Of a stretch of DNA of 64,000 nt, positions 44,480 through 58,371 are shown piece after piece (positions within the stretch are counted from its first letter, which is position 1; the number at the start of each line of letters is the position of its first letter). The notes under the pieces were generated by a model. The model was not told the origin of the DNA and made no database searches. It worked only from the letters and a program-made list of their open reading frames with translations. Source of the DNA: Gigantopelta aegis (Eukaryota > Mollusca > Gastropoda > Neomphalida > Peltospiridae); the NCBI RefSeq assembly GCF_016097555.1, contig NC_054713.1:3626728-3690727 (forward strand). The letters are read 5' to 3'. Made by a program: the position numbers and the translations under genes.

Positions 44480-46134
44480 CTACACTGTGTGTACATCTAA
44501 AAAATTGACTGTTTTTTGCTTTTTGCAGGCCGCTATTCCGAGCCTTGTATCTTGCTTAAATTTTACTTTGTGTTGAAAAAGCCCCAACTTACGCTTAACA
44601 CGCCCAACCGGTTTCTCCGTGTTCTCTTCAGAAATTGCTCGCTGTGGCAGCTGTCTTCTATTTTTGTTAACATTGTCAGTCCTGGCTGTCTGGTCTACCT
44701 CAGTCTTGTTTCTGTGAACGCCAGCTGGACTAGAATCAACTGGCAGATTGTCTCGACGACACATTTGAGAATCGACGTTGTTATAAGTCACTGGCTGCTG
44801 AGTAACTGGCGGGTTATCCCGACTGATTCCCGAGTCGAGATCATTAGAAGACACTGGCTGTTTTACATCAGTTGCATCTGGATCAGCACCTCTACCCGAG
44901 GAACGATGAGATATTTCGGTAGAATGCGGTTCTTTATTTTGAGGCTTTTGGTCCAGAATGTGTCTCTGGGCAGAACCAATACTTGGTTTACTTTCTGATT
45001 CATAATCCACTTGTTTCGGTGTCGTCACTTGAGAATGTGTGTCAGAACTTGAGCATAATGAATCACTGACACATCCACGTGCCATTTCTGCAGAAGGTGA
45101 AGGATCGTGTTTTGAAGAAGCTGGATCTACTTGTTTCTTTGTTGTGTGATGAGAATCTGTCAGATCATTTGAACGTGGTAGATTCACAACAAGTTTTCTA
45201 CGTGTCTCCACTTCCGAACCCACAGAATCCGTGACGTGCTTGAGTGAGGTGTCATCAGGACTTGCTGCCAGATCTACACCTCGAGAATCTTCTGATCGGT
45301 TTCCTTGGCCACAACGTCCATCTCCTGATCCTCTTAGTTGGCCACAACGTCCACCTCCCTCAGAGCTACTCACAACATATTTTGGCTGAGTATTATTTCT
45401 GTCGTTGCATAAATGCTTTCCGTCCTTACGGGCAACAGCTTTCTCAGTCACTTCACCGGTATGAACTCTGCCATTGGAGATAAACTCCGGTTTCGGCTGG
45501 ATTCCTCCTCCTCCACCAACACCACCACAACCTTGCCCTGAAGCAGAACCTCCAGATGTACGGACATTTCTGTCCACACCAAACTTCAAATGATCCATCC
45601 TAGGTTCTTCACCTACAGATCTACCTGCTTCTATTTCTGACTTCCCAAAATCACGAAGCCGTAGTCCTTCCACAGCTCCATGTCTTTCACCACCTCCTAC
45701 AAATGAAGGATCACCATCCACTTCTGCCTTCTTTGTCTTATCTGGCAATGACATCTCCGCAGCTACCGAAGACTCTGGATTACATAAGTACGTTGGATAC
45801 GATTCTGATGTTCCGGACAGTACTGTACTACTATTTGCTCTGCTACACAATCCGGTTGTGACGGTTCCATTTGGGTTGGAATCCAGCAATGAATCTCTCT
45901 CACTGGCGCCATCTTCATCGCGATGGTTCAGAGACGAGTGTTCTTCTCTTCCGACATCACGATTCTCGAGACCTGGCCCTGGTGCCGGTGATACCCTTGA
46001 ATGGCCATTCTGAACCACACCATTGCTTCCATTGGTGGCCTTATAGGAAACAGCCCCAATGGCAACATTGTCTCCCGACTCATCAACTCTTACAGAGGTC
46101 AGTGGAATATTCGCTTCTGTCTGTCTGCATTGGG
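44480..46134 (-). CDS. TNFR gene, last coding exon (cytoplasmic tail)
   Basis: Acceptor ACTTTTTTTCAG precedes 46134; the frame runs AQCRQTEANIPLTSVRVDES on to DVHTV and stop TAG at 44480. 551 codons without interruption support one large terminal exon. The tail is Ser/Asp/Gly/Gln-rich, has a Gly run (GGVGGGGG) and a basic C-terminal stretch (VKRKLGLFQHKVKFK). An AATAAA on this strand is at 44012-44017. Confidence 0.85.
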
Positions 46135-49100
46135 CTGAAAAAAAGTTGATTAGTCAGGAGCATATTTCTAAAAGATGTCCAATATTATAAACAGGAACTT
46201 GAATGCTGGGAGGATGGGGTGGGTGGGGGGGTTGTAGTCAATTAGTCAGGAGCATATTTCTAAAAGATGTCAAATATTATAAACAGGAACTTGAATGCTG
46301 GGAGGGTGGTGGTTTGTAGTCAATTACAGTCAGGAGCAAATTTCTAAAAGATGTCCAATATTATAAACAGGAACTTGAATGCTGGGAGGGGGGTGGTTTG
46401 TAGTCAATTACAGTCAGGAGCAAATTTCTAAAAGATGTCCAATATTATAAACAGGAACTTGAATGCTGGGAGGGGGGTGGGTGGGGGGGTTGTAGTCAAT
46501 TAGTCAGGAGCATATTTCTAAAAGATGTCAAATATTATAAACAGGAACTTGAATGCTGGGGGGGGGGGGGGGGTTGTAGTCAATTAGTCAGGAGCATATT
46601 TCTAAAAGATGTCAAATATTATAAACAGGAACTTGAATGCTGGGAGGGTGGGGTGGGGGGGTTGTAGTCAATTAGTCAGGAGCATATTTCTAAAAGATGT
46701 CAAATATTATAAACAGGAACTTGAATGCTGGGGGGGGGGGGGGGTTGTAGTCAATTAGTCAGGAGCATATTTCTAAAAGATGTCAAATATTATAAACAGG
46801 AACTTGAATGCTGGGAGGGTGGGGTGGGGGGTTGTAGTCAATTAGTCAGGAGCATATTTCTAAAAGATGTCAAATATTATAAACAGGAACTTGAATGCTG
46901 GGGGGGGGGGGGTGTTGTAGTCAATTAGTCAGGAGCATATTTCTAAAAGATGTCAAATATTATAAACAGGAACTTGAATGCTGGGAGGGTGGGGTGGGGG
47001 GGGGGGGGTTGTAGTCAATTACAGTTAGGAGCATATTTCTAAAAGATGTCAAATATTATAAACAGGCACTTGAATGCTGGGGGGGGGGGGGGGGTTGTAG
47101 TCAATTAGTCAGGAGCATATTTCTAAAAGATGTCAAATATTATAAACAGGAACTTGAATGCTGGGAGGGTGGGGTGGGTGGGGGGGGTTGTAGTCAATTA
47201 CAGTTAGGAGCAAATTTCTAAAAGATGTCAAATATTATAAACAGGAACTTGAATGCTGGGAGGGTGGGGGGGGGGGGGGGGGGTTGTAGTCAATTACAGT
47301 TAGGAGCAAATTTCTAAAAGATGTCAAATATTATAAACAGGAACTTGAATGCTGGGAGGGTGGGGGGTTGTAGTCAATTAGTCAGGAGCATATTTCTAAA
47401 AGATGTCAAATATTATAAACAGGAACTTGAATGCTGGGAGGGTGGGGTGGGTGGGGGTGGGGGGGGGGGTTGTAGTCAATTAGTCAGGAGCATATTTCTA
47501 AAAGATGTCCAATATTATAAACAGGAACTTGAATGCTGGGGGGGGGGGGGGGTTGTAGTCAATTACAGTCAGGAGCATATTTCTAAAAGATGTCCAATAT
47601 TATAAACTGGAACTTGAATGCTGGGAGGGTGGGGGGTTGTAGTCAATTACAGTCAGGAGCATATTTCTAAAAGATGTCAAATATTATAAACTGGAACTTA
47701 ATGCTGGGAGGGGGGTGGGGGGGGTTGCAGTCAATTAGTCAGGAGCAAATTTCTAAAAGATGTCAAATATTGTAAACAGGAACTTGAATGCTGGTGGGGG
47801 GGGGTGGGGGGGTGGGGGGTGGTTGTAGTCAATTAATCAGGAGCAAATTTCTAAAAGATGTCAAATATTGTAAATTGGAACTTGAATGCTGTGGGTTGTG
47901 GGTTTGTACATGAAATTTCTAAGACTGAAGTAAGTGTTACATTAAATGGCTCTTGCAATTTGTGACAGCAATTAGCAGTGCTATAGCAAAAAGCTGTTAC
48001 CAAATTGATTACATATTTACTTTATTATAAGCCATATTAAATTACAGAGATTCATATTATAAGCAAGAAAATGTAAGTAAATTGTCATAAAAATATCTTC
48101 CAAAACCCTTTAAATACATGTATGGCTGCAGACCCTTTAACCAAGATGTGTGTCCAGGAGACTATGCTTGAACCTCAATTACCGGCCTCGGTGGTGTCGT
48201 GGTTGAGCCATCGGACATAAGGCAGGTAGGTACAGGGTTTACAGCCCGGTACCAGCTCCCACCCAGAGTGAGTTTTAACGACTCAGTGGGTAGGTGTAAG
48301 ACTGAAAGTTTGTTTTGTTTTGTTTAACAACACCACTGGAGCACACTGATTTATAAATCATCGGCTATTGGATGTCAAACATATGGTCATTTTTAGCAGT
48401 CATACAGAGGAAACCCGCTACATTTTTCCATTAGTAGCAAGAGATCTTTCATATGCACCATCCCACAGACAGGATAGCACATACCACGGCCTTTGATATA
48501 CCAGTCATGGCGCACTGACAAGAAATAGCCTAATGGGACCCCCGACAAGGATCGATCCCAAATCAACTGCGCATCAAGCATAATTTTATGATGTCTTTAT
48601 TCCATATCAGTTTATTTTCTGCTTCTATCCAATTAAAGTTCATTTTGAAAATTGAAAATGTGTTTTAATCAACCAAACAAAATGAGATGTAATTTGTTTG
48701 TCCGGTCTGACTCCTGAAATAGATACCTTTGTTGTACCTTAAAAGTCATAAGGTGAGCAATCACCCAGAAACACAATCACACACGTAAAATGAACTTTAG
48801 GTGAGCTAACAACCACCCACCTAAGCAAAAGAAACCACACCTTCAGAAATGTGTTTACAACTGGGAAAAGTGCTATCCTGGGAAAAGATATAACTGTCTG
48901 CTTATTTCTCCTTTTTGTCCTTTGAGATTCAAAGAGTAGAAAACTCAGTGAAAACCCCAATGAAACCATCACTGCAACACCATACAAGACAACTTACCTA
49001 CAAATTGCCAAATTCTGCTTCTCTTGTAATACAGAAGGCCGCCCACAAGCAGAAGAACTAACAGGCTAGAAAAGAAATCAACAGGATTTTAATTAAGGAT

Positions 49101-52100
49101 AATACTGGTCATATATTCAGGCAACATTTTGTTCAGCATCGCTTCACGATTCGCTATGCAAATTTCGGAGTTCACTACACAATTTTAAACCATTAAACAG
49201 TAGTTGCTAATCAATTTTCAGTTGACTAGAAATATCGCTAATCCAGATTTTGAAAACATTATGTTCAATTAAGATGGTCAGTAATTTCAAATTTGTTACG
49301 AAATGGGGTACACCACCATTATGGAACAATTCAACTATTATATAACGGTGGTGAGGGTATTATGGAATGTGTTACATATACATTCAGCTTTCACACTGAG
49401 GGTATATCCAACATTTGTAGGCTTCGGAGTGTTAAAAGTCTGCATTAATAACCAGTTATTGGCTACATAAAAAAACCCCTCAAAATAATGGTAACCCATT
49501 TTATTTGTTTAACCTGTTACAGGGTCAGTTCTATGTTCCCTGAACTCTGTTTTCTCAGCTCTATGTTAAGGTTAGGCTTCCCAGAGGGAACATAGAACTG
49601 AGGGAACACAGACATGATCCCCCTGTTCAGGGCACAATATTTCACGAGAACCATTGTTTTGTTCGTGCGTCAGTTATCCAACTTCAAAATCACAAGAACC
49701 ACCAATTGGTTACGTGGTGAACAATTACATTCTAAAATTAAAAGTAGCATATATCAGTAATGAAAGTAAAAAACAGTTTATGTTTTTTGAACCACCAATA
49801 TAGTACAGAACCGTATAGTTAAGAGTTTTACGATTAGGTAGGCCTAACTCATCGGTTACGAGAACAATATTCACAACAATCGGTTACCTAAGTAAAACTC
49901 ATGTGAACTGACTTCCGGTTACCTAAGATTTTGAAATATTGTTCCCCAACTGTTACAACCATGTACCTGTATCTAGGATACCCTAAATTTAATGCTGAAA
50001 TGAAATATGGATTATGTGAGCACCACTGCCCTGGACAGACAGCCCATTCAACTGATATGTGTGCCCAGGACAGCGTGCTTGAACTGAAATTGGATATTTG
50101 GAAAATAAGTTAAAATGAAACAAAATGACTCTAGGTGAAGGTGGCAAAGCATAATATTGTAGGTACTCTAGTATGTACAGTGAAACTCTACTAAACTGGA
50201 CACCCTCGGAACCAAGAAACAAAGTCTGCTTTTAAGAGGTATCCAGTTTAGAGAGGCTCTCTTCCATACAGGTATTCAGAAAGGGACCGCGAAAAACGTC
50301 TGGTTTTGAGGGAATTCCGGTTTATTACAGAGAGTTTGGTTTTGAAGGAATTCCGGTTTATTACAGAGGGTCTGGTTTTGAGAGGTTTCGCTGTATTTGG
50401 AAACTATTATAATAAATTAATATTGAGTGTTTGTGGTGCACTTGGTAAACATTGTGTAATGTATGATGTAAAACACAAAAATTTCACATACAATATTACT
50501 GGTAATGGGACAGTTTCAAAATGTATTACATGGGGGGGGGGGGGGGGTAAGGTTTGTAGAGCCAGTATGGGTGGCACAATGATGGGATCCTTTTAAGTTA
50601 TCTCCCTTTAGCAATAAAAAACAGTAGGTGATGCTAACAATTAGGTCTTCAATATTTTCATGTATTCAGTACGCAGGGCTCGAACTTAACAACGGCACTG
50701 ACAGCAATTGCCTTTGTTGAGATATAAATTGCCGTAGGTAGAGAGCACCGGTAAAATTCCTCAACAATGGCAAAATATATATACCTGGTGTACATAATCT
50801 GCCAATATTTAACATTTTCACATTTGAAATATGTCTGCAGACAGCAAAATAACCTTTTAGTCATATTTATTATTTACAAACGTCACTTTTAAAAAACAAA
50901 TTGCCATAGGCAGGCTCAAAATTGCCATCTGTGGGCCATTTCACCCATGGCAATTCTTTTAAAAATTGCTGTGGGTGACAAATTCTTAAGTTCAAGCCCT
51001 GATGTAACACTAGTGTTCGGCAAAAGTTCGGGAAAGTCACAAGCCCTCACAGACGCTTGTGTCCTTTGTAAATTATAGTAATACAGTAGATCATTTTCAC
51101 TAGCCCAGACCAAAAATTCAGTAGATGGGACCGAGGGCTGGTGGATTTGTCACACTGTGCACTAGTAAAACGTTATGTTGTGGGGAATGGGTACACAAAT
51201 TACATCCCGCCACCACACCCATCAGTATTTCTGCCAGAAAGAAATCTTTGGGTATGGTGCTATGGAATTGAATGCCACCACACCCATCAGTGTTTCTGCC
51301 AGAAAGAAATCTTTGGGTATGGTGCTATGGAATTGAATGCAACCACAGTCAACAGTGGGTATGTGTGACCTCCTCCAGAAAGAAATATTTGGGTATGGTG
51401 CTATGGAATTGAATGCAACCACAGTCAACAGTGGGTATGTGGGACCTCCACCAGAAAGAAATATTTGGGTATGGTGCTATGGAATTGAATGCAACCACAA
51501 TCAACAGTGGGTATGTGGGACCTCCTCCAGAAAGAAATATTTGGGTATGGTGCTATGGAATTGAATGCAACCACAGTCAACAGTGGGTATGTGGGACCTC
51601 CTCCAGAAAGAAATATTTGGGTATGGTGCTATGGAATTGAATGCAACCACAGTCAACAGTGGGTATGTGGGACCTCCTCCAGAAAGAAATATTTGGGTAT
51701 GGTGCTATGGAATTGAATGCAACCACAGTCAACAGTGGGTATGTGGGACCTCCACCAGAAAGAAATATTTGGGTATGGTGCTATGGAATTGAATGCAACC
51801 ACAGTCAACAGTGGGTATGTGGGACCTCCTCCAGAAAGAAATATTTGGGTATGGTGCTATGGAATTGAATGCAACCACAGTCAACAGTGGGTATGTGGGA
51901 CCTCCTCCAGAAAGAAATATTTGGGTATGGTGCTATGGAATTGAATGCAACCACAGTCAACAGTGGGTATGTGGGACCTCCTCCAGAAAGAAATATTTGG
52001 GTATGGTGCTATGGAATTGAATGCAACCACAGTCAACAGTGGGTATGTGGGACCTCCTCCAGAAAGAAATATTTGGGTATGGTGCTATGGAATTGAATGC

Positions 52101-55100
52101 AACCACAGTCAACAGTGGGTATGTGGGACCTCCTCCAGAAAGAAATATTTGGGTATGGTGCTATGGAATTGAATGCAACCACAGTCAACAGTGGGTATGT
52201 GGGACCTCCTCCAGAAAGAAATATTTGGGTATGGTGCTATGGAATTGAATGCAACCACAGTCAACAGTGGGTATGTGGGACCTCCTCCAGAAAGAAATAT
52301 TTGGGTATGGTGCTATGGAATTGAATGCAACCACAGTCAACAGTGGGTATGTGGGACCTCCACCAGAAAGAAATATTTGGGTATGGTGCTATGGAATTGA
52401 ATGCAACCACAGTCAACAGTGGGTATGTGGGACCTCCACCATAAAGAAATATTTGGGTATGGTGCTATGGAATTGAATGCAACCACAGTCAACAGTGGGT
52501 ATGTAGGACCTCCTCCAGAAAGAAATATTTGGGTATGGTGCTATGGAATTGAATGCAACCACAGTCAACAGTGGGTATGTGGGACCTCCTCCAGAAAGAA
52601 ATATTTGGGTATGGTGCTATGGAATTGAATGCAACCACAGTCAACAGTGGGTATGTGGGACCTCCTCCAGAAAGAAATATTTGGGTATGGTGCTATGGAA
52701 TTGAATGCAACCACAGTCAACAGTGGGTATGTGGGACCTCCACCATAAAGAAATATTTGGGTATGGTGCTATGGAATTGAATGCAACCACAGTCAACAGT
52801 GGGTATGTAGGACCTCCTCCAGAAAGAAATATTTGGGTATGGTGCTATGGAATTGAATGCAACCACAGTCAACAGTGGGTATGTGGGACCTCCTCCAGAA
52901 AGAAATCTTTGGGTATGGTGCTATGGAATTGAATGCAACCACAGTCAACAGTGGGTATGTGGGACCTCCTCCAGAAAGAAATATTTGGGTATGGTGCTAT
53001 GGAATTGAATGCAACCACAGTCAACAGTGGGTATGTGGGACCTCCACCAGAAAGTAATATTTGGGTATGGTGCTATGGAATTGAATGCAACCACAGTCAA
53101 CAGTGGGTATGTGTGGGGCCTCCACCAGAAAGTAAATGGGTTAAGTTTAGGGATAGGGTTTAGAAAATCATACAGTAATAAGTGTAATTAGTTTTGTCAA
53201 AAAGTTAACCTAAAAACAAATATCTGCAAATACATTTGGGTATGACACCATACCCATTTTAGCCTCTGGCAGAAACCCTGCAGGGCCAAGTGATTATTCC
53301 AGAACAAGCCCCGTTCTACAGAAACCTGTGTAACACATACCCCAGGACAATCGCAATCCAGTAATATGGTGTTTCCCCACTCTTGACGTCTACGTCATCC
53401 ACGATTTCTGAAGAAAATGATTAATATGCATATTTAAAAAATAATAATAATAATAAAACCCTGAAATAAAAAACACTCTTATAATATGTCTAATGCCATT
53501 TAACCATAAATAAAAATGTGTTCAGTTTTGTTTTTGTTTAACGACACAACTAGAGCACATTGATTTATTCATCTTTGGCTATTGGTCGTCAATCATTTGG
53601 AAATTCTGAAATATATTATATATTTTATATGCACTCTCCCACAGACAGAACAGCACATACCACAGCCTGGTTCATTAAGGTGGGAAAACATGATTGAGCA
53701 CCTCAGACATAAAAGACTGAATTGATTCAAAATATTTAAAAGTGTTAACAAATACTGTTTGAAATAAAATTAGAAAAACGTTTTGTTTTGTTTAAACGAC
53801 ACCACTAGAACACATTGATTAATATTTAATCATCAGCTATTGGATGTCAAACATTTGGTAATATTTAATCATCGTCTATTGGATGTCAAACACTTGGATG
53901 TCAAACATTTGGTGATATTTAATCATCGGCTATTAGATGTTAGACACTTGGTAATATTTAATCATCGGCTATTGGATGTCACACACTTGGTAATATTTAA
54001 TCATCGGCTATTGGATGTCACACACTTGGTAATATTTAATCATAGGCTATTGGATGTCAGACACTTGGTAATATTTAATCATAGGCTATTGGATGTCAGA
54101 CACTTGGTAATATTTAATCATAGGCTATTGGATGTCAGACACTTGGTAATATTTAATCATCGGCTATTGGATGTCAGACACTTGGTAATATTTAATCATA
54201 GGCTATTGGATGTCAGACACTTGGTAATATTTAATCATAGGCTATTGGATGTCAGACACTTGGTAATATTTAATCATCGGCTATTGGATGTCAGACACTT
54301 GGTAATATTTAATCATCGGCTATTGGATGTCAGACACTTGGTAATATTTAATCATAGGCTATTGGATGTCAGACACTTGGTAATATTTAATCATAGGCTA
54401 TTGGATGTCAGACACTTGGTAATATTTAATCATCGGCTATTGGATGTCAGACACTTGGTAATATTTAATCATCGGCTATTGGATGTCAGACACTTGGTAA
54501 TATTTAATCATCGGCTATTGGATGTCAAACAGTTGGTAATATTTAATCATTGGCTATTGGATGTCAAACATTTGGTACTTCTGACACGAAGTCCTCAGAG
54601 GAAACCCGCTACATTTTTTCCCACAGACAGGACAGCACATACCACAGCCTTTGTCCAGCTGTGGTGCACTGGTTGGAATGAGAATAAAAAAACAATCAGT
54701 TGAATGGATCCACTGAGGTGGTTAGATCCTGCTACGCAAGCATCTCAAGTGAGCACTCAACGAACTGAGCTAAATCCCTCCCCTAAAATTAATATCACCT
54801 GGCACTTTGACGTATGGTAGCAGAGTTTTATCTGTTGTAGCTGCTGTTGTTGTAGCTGCTGCTGGTGACTTGGTGACGTCAGTGATCACTGGGTCCTCAC
54901 ACACGGCGTTGCTTGTTGTGGTGCTGGCAGCTTTAGTTTTCAATCCCAGCATGCCACAGCTAAAACAGTATTCAACAGAGATGAAAGCGGGTTATGAAAA
55001 TTAAAATCTGAAAAGTTCAATATTGGTCGTCGGGTACCGAGATTAGCTTAAGGTTCGGGTTGCACAATTGTTTAAAATGTCTGACGCCATATACCCATAA

Positions 55101-58100
55101 ATAAAATGTTTTATTTAACGACACACTCAACACATTTTACTTACGGTTATATGGCGTCAGACATATGGTTAAGGACCACACAGATTTTGAGAGGAAACCC
55201 GCTGTCGCCACTACATGGGCTACTCTTTCCGATTAGCAGCAAGGGATCTTTTATTTGCGCTTCCCACAGGCAGGATAGCACAAACCATGGCCTTTGCTGA
55301 ACCAGTTATGGATCACTGGTCAGTGCAAGTGGTTTACACCTACCCATTGAGTCTTGCGGAGCACTCACTCAGGGTTTGGAGTCGGTATCTGAATTAAAAA
55401 TCCCATGCCTCGACTGGGATCCGAACCCAGTACCTACCAGCCTGTAGACCGATGGCCTAACCACTACACCATCGAGGCCGGTAAACCAGTTATGGATCAT
55501 TGGTCGGTGCAAGTGGTTTACACATACCCATTGAGCCTTGCAGAGCACCCACTCAGGGTCTGGAGTTGGTATCTGGATTAAAAATCCCATGCCTAGACTG
55601 GGATCCGAACCCAGTACCTACCAGCCTGTAGACCGATGGCCTAACCACGATGCCACTGAGGCCGGTTGTTACTGATTTGTTTCAAAATATTAAAAATATA
55701 CAGTGACAGACTTGTATCTTGTATAAAGGCAGCTGCTGATAATCTTGGATAACAATAACACACAATTTTTATTAAAACCTTAATTATGTTTGTATTTTGC
55801 ATTAATTAGTAAATGATGTTGTAATTTGGGGAATCGAGATTTTGAGTTTATTTAAAACAGCCTATAGTTATGTTTGTATTTTGCATGGTGAATCTAGATT
55901 TTGAGTTTGTTAAAACTGTAGTTGTGTTTGTATTTTGCATTAGATAATGTTATAATACGATGAGGCGAGATTTTGAGTTAATTTAAAATAGCCTATAGTT
56001 ATGTTTGTATGTGGCATGGTGAATCAAGATTTTGAGTTTATTAAAATTGTAGTTGTGTTTGTATTTTGCATTAGAACATGTTATAATATGGTGAGGCGAG
56101 ATTTTGACTTTGTTAAAACTGTAGTTGTGTTTGTATTTTTCATTGGTAAATGATGTTATATGATAAGATGAGATTCTAACTTAACAAGTTCGTACTTTCT
56201 CTCTTGTTGACAGAGCCCATAATCGGAGTTATCAGACTTGAAGTAACCAGGAGGACAGGCCTTGCACTCTCCTTGCACGGGTTGTCTCCCCTTCCCACAC
56301 ACCAAAAAATTATGAAGTGGCTGACAGGGGGCGCCAATGCTGGGTCCTAGCCCTGGTACCGGGGTGTTCTCCGGCTGCTGTTCATGGAGACCGCTCTCTC
56401 GGTTACACTCACACGTATCCGAATCAATTGCAGCCATTTCTGAAATTTTAATTTTTTATTTTAAATAATTATGAACAAAATCTGAACTAATCTGAAAAGA
56501 GAATGGATCTACTATGTGTTGTCCTTGTGACAGTGTGAAAATGTATACAAAAGACCCTTACTATTCAAACACAACAGCAGATAAAAAAAATTATCCAGCA
56601 ATCACTGTATACATTGGAAAGATATGATGACTAGATAAATCTCTATATTTTCTGTCACTGACCAAAAATATAGGTCACGTGACATAAGCCCGACTCGACT
56701 CGAGTATTTCAGAGTATAGTGTTTTCCCTAGCTTGTTTTAGCATGGTGCAGCACCATGCCTCAATAGTCTAGCGCCATCTTGCCGTAATCAGCACCATGC
56801 TGCCCTGAGATTGAACAAGCCTTTTTCAGTAATTAATTCTAAAACTGCCTTTATAAAACACCAAAAAAGGTATTATTAATTAATAAAATATGTATTTTAT
56901 ATCTTTTGCCATTCATTTATTAACGCAAGCACATAAATTACATTAATGTTTATTTCAATTAATTTTTGTGTATTTTGAATGAAAAACAAGTGCCCCGAAA
57001 ATGGTGAAAATGCCCCAAAAGTGTTTGGTCTATCCTGCCTTGCCTAATTTCTAGGGAAATCACTAGAGTAGTTTTCAGTAAACATACTCTTTTATTTATG
57101 AATTAAGAGTTTAAAAACGCTTTTTTAATGTGACAGAATGTTGCTAACGTCTTACAAATAATGACGTCATGTATCTTGTATGACGTCATACAGCAAAAGC
57201 TTTGCTACATGTAGGTTGACAATACTCGATTTGCGTACACAAAACTAGATAAAATAATGATTTTCCGAATATTCCTGTAGGATTGCAGGATAAAATAAAT
57301 AACTGGTTACTGTCTTAAGATATCGGCTTTATCTTGCTCAGCCTTGCTGCATTCTCCATTCTAACCGTCGCAGGATAAAGCCGATATCTTAAGACAGTAA
57401 CCAGTTATTCGCTAAGTACCATTCCTGACCTTCTCGAGCAGGACAAAACTTACCAAATGTTTGATATCCAATGGCCAATAATTAATAAATAAATGTGCTC
57501 TAGTGGTGTTGTTAAACAAAACAAAGGACAAAATTACATATCCTAATATCTTGGAAATTAATATATATATATATTGTAGTTTTTTCACAGATTATAGTAA
57601 AAGGCCTGGTGTTTAAAATTTGTCAAATTACACGAAATGCTGGTTGAATTTCAAGCCTCGTGGAATTCCCCAGTTTTACCTTCACACGATAAAGCTGATA
57701 TTCGACACCATTAAATGAGCAAAACTTTTCGCCAAATTGTTTGTTAAACTTAAAAAATTGCATAAATCAACAGATATTTTCTTTAAAATGTGAATTATTA
57801 CATGAAATTATTTCGCCAAATTAAAATAAAATTCGCCAACTGCTTTAAAAATTTGCAATTGGCCAGAGCTAGCCCTGCTTAACTACATGTAATTATTCTC
57901 TATGTACACACATTATTAGCTTACATTGTTTTGTTTAACAAGCCTTACATTCCTAGTGACTCACACACAAGTACATTTATACGCGAATACACATTAGTAG
58001 GGTTTACATGTAAGTTGGGACGCCAAAAATTAATAGCAGGGGACAATATTTCGAAATCTGAGGTAACCGGAAGTCGGTTCACGTGGTTTTTACCTAGGTA

Positions 58101-58329
58101 ACCAATTGTTCGGTTACGTGAATTATATTTGCGTAACCTGTGGATTACCTGATCGGTTACCTCAAAGTTACGTCGAAATTATATTTTAAATACATAATTT
58201 TTAGCTCAAACATAAAGTTAAAAAAAAAAAAAAAAAAAGTTTTATAAAACAGTTTATTTAATGCTTGCGGTTTGCAAAGAAGTGACTTGTAGATGTTTCT
58301 TTTGTTTTCGTACGATCGTAGCGTTGTAG

Positions 58330-58371
<42 letters not shown>

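Noticed and set aside
46018-46020. Start of the 512-codon minus-strand frame at GTG
   Set aside because: The frame continues upstream to a good splice acceptor at 46135, and the phase joins the membrane-helix exon; it is an internal exon position, not a start.
51141-53191. About 20 overlapping 75-codon frames (MQPQSTVGMWDLLQKEIFGY...)
   Set aside because: Produced by a 76-bp tandem repeat whose frame shifts by one base per unit; each ends after three units.
51224-53275. Regular 76-bp repeats as a CRISPR-like array
   Set aside because: The units are joined head to tail with no unique spacers, inside a MITE of a eukaryotic genome.
53840-54703. 287-codon open frame with repeated LVIFNHRLLDVRH
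   Set aside because: It is a 39-bp DNA repeat inside a SINE tail; 39 is divisible by 3, so one frame stays open. No start context, splice sites or domain.
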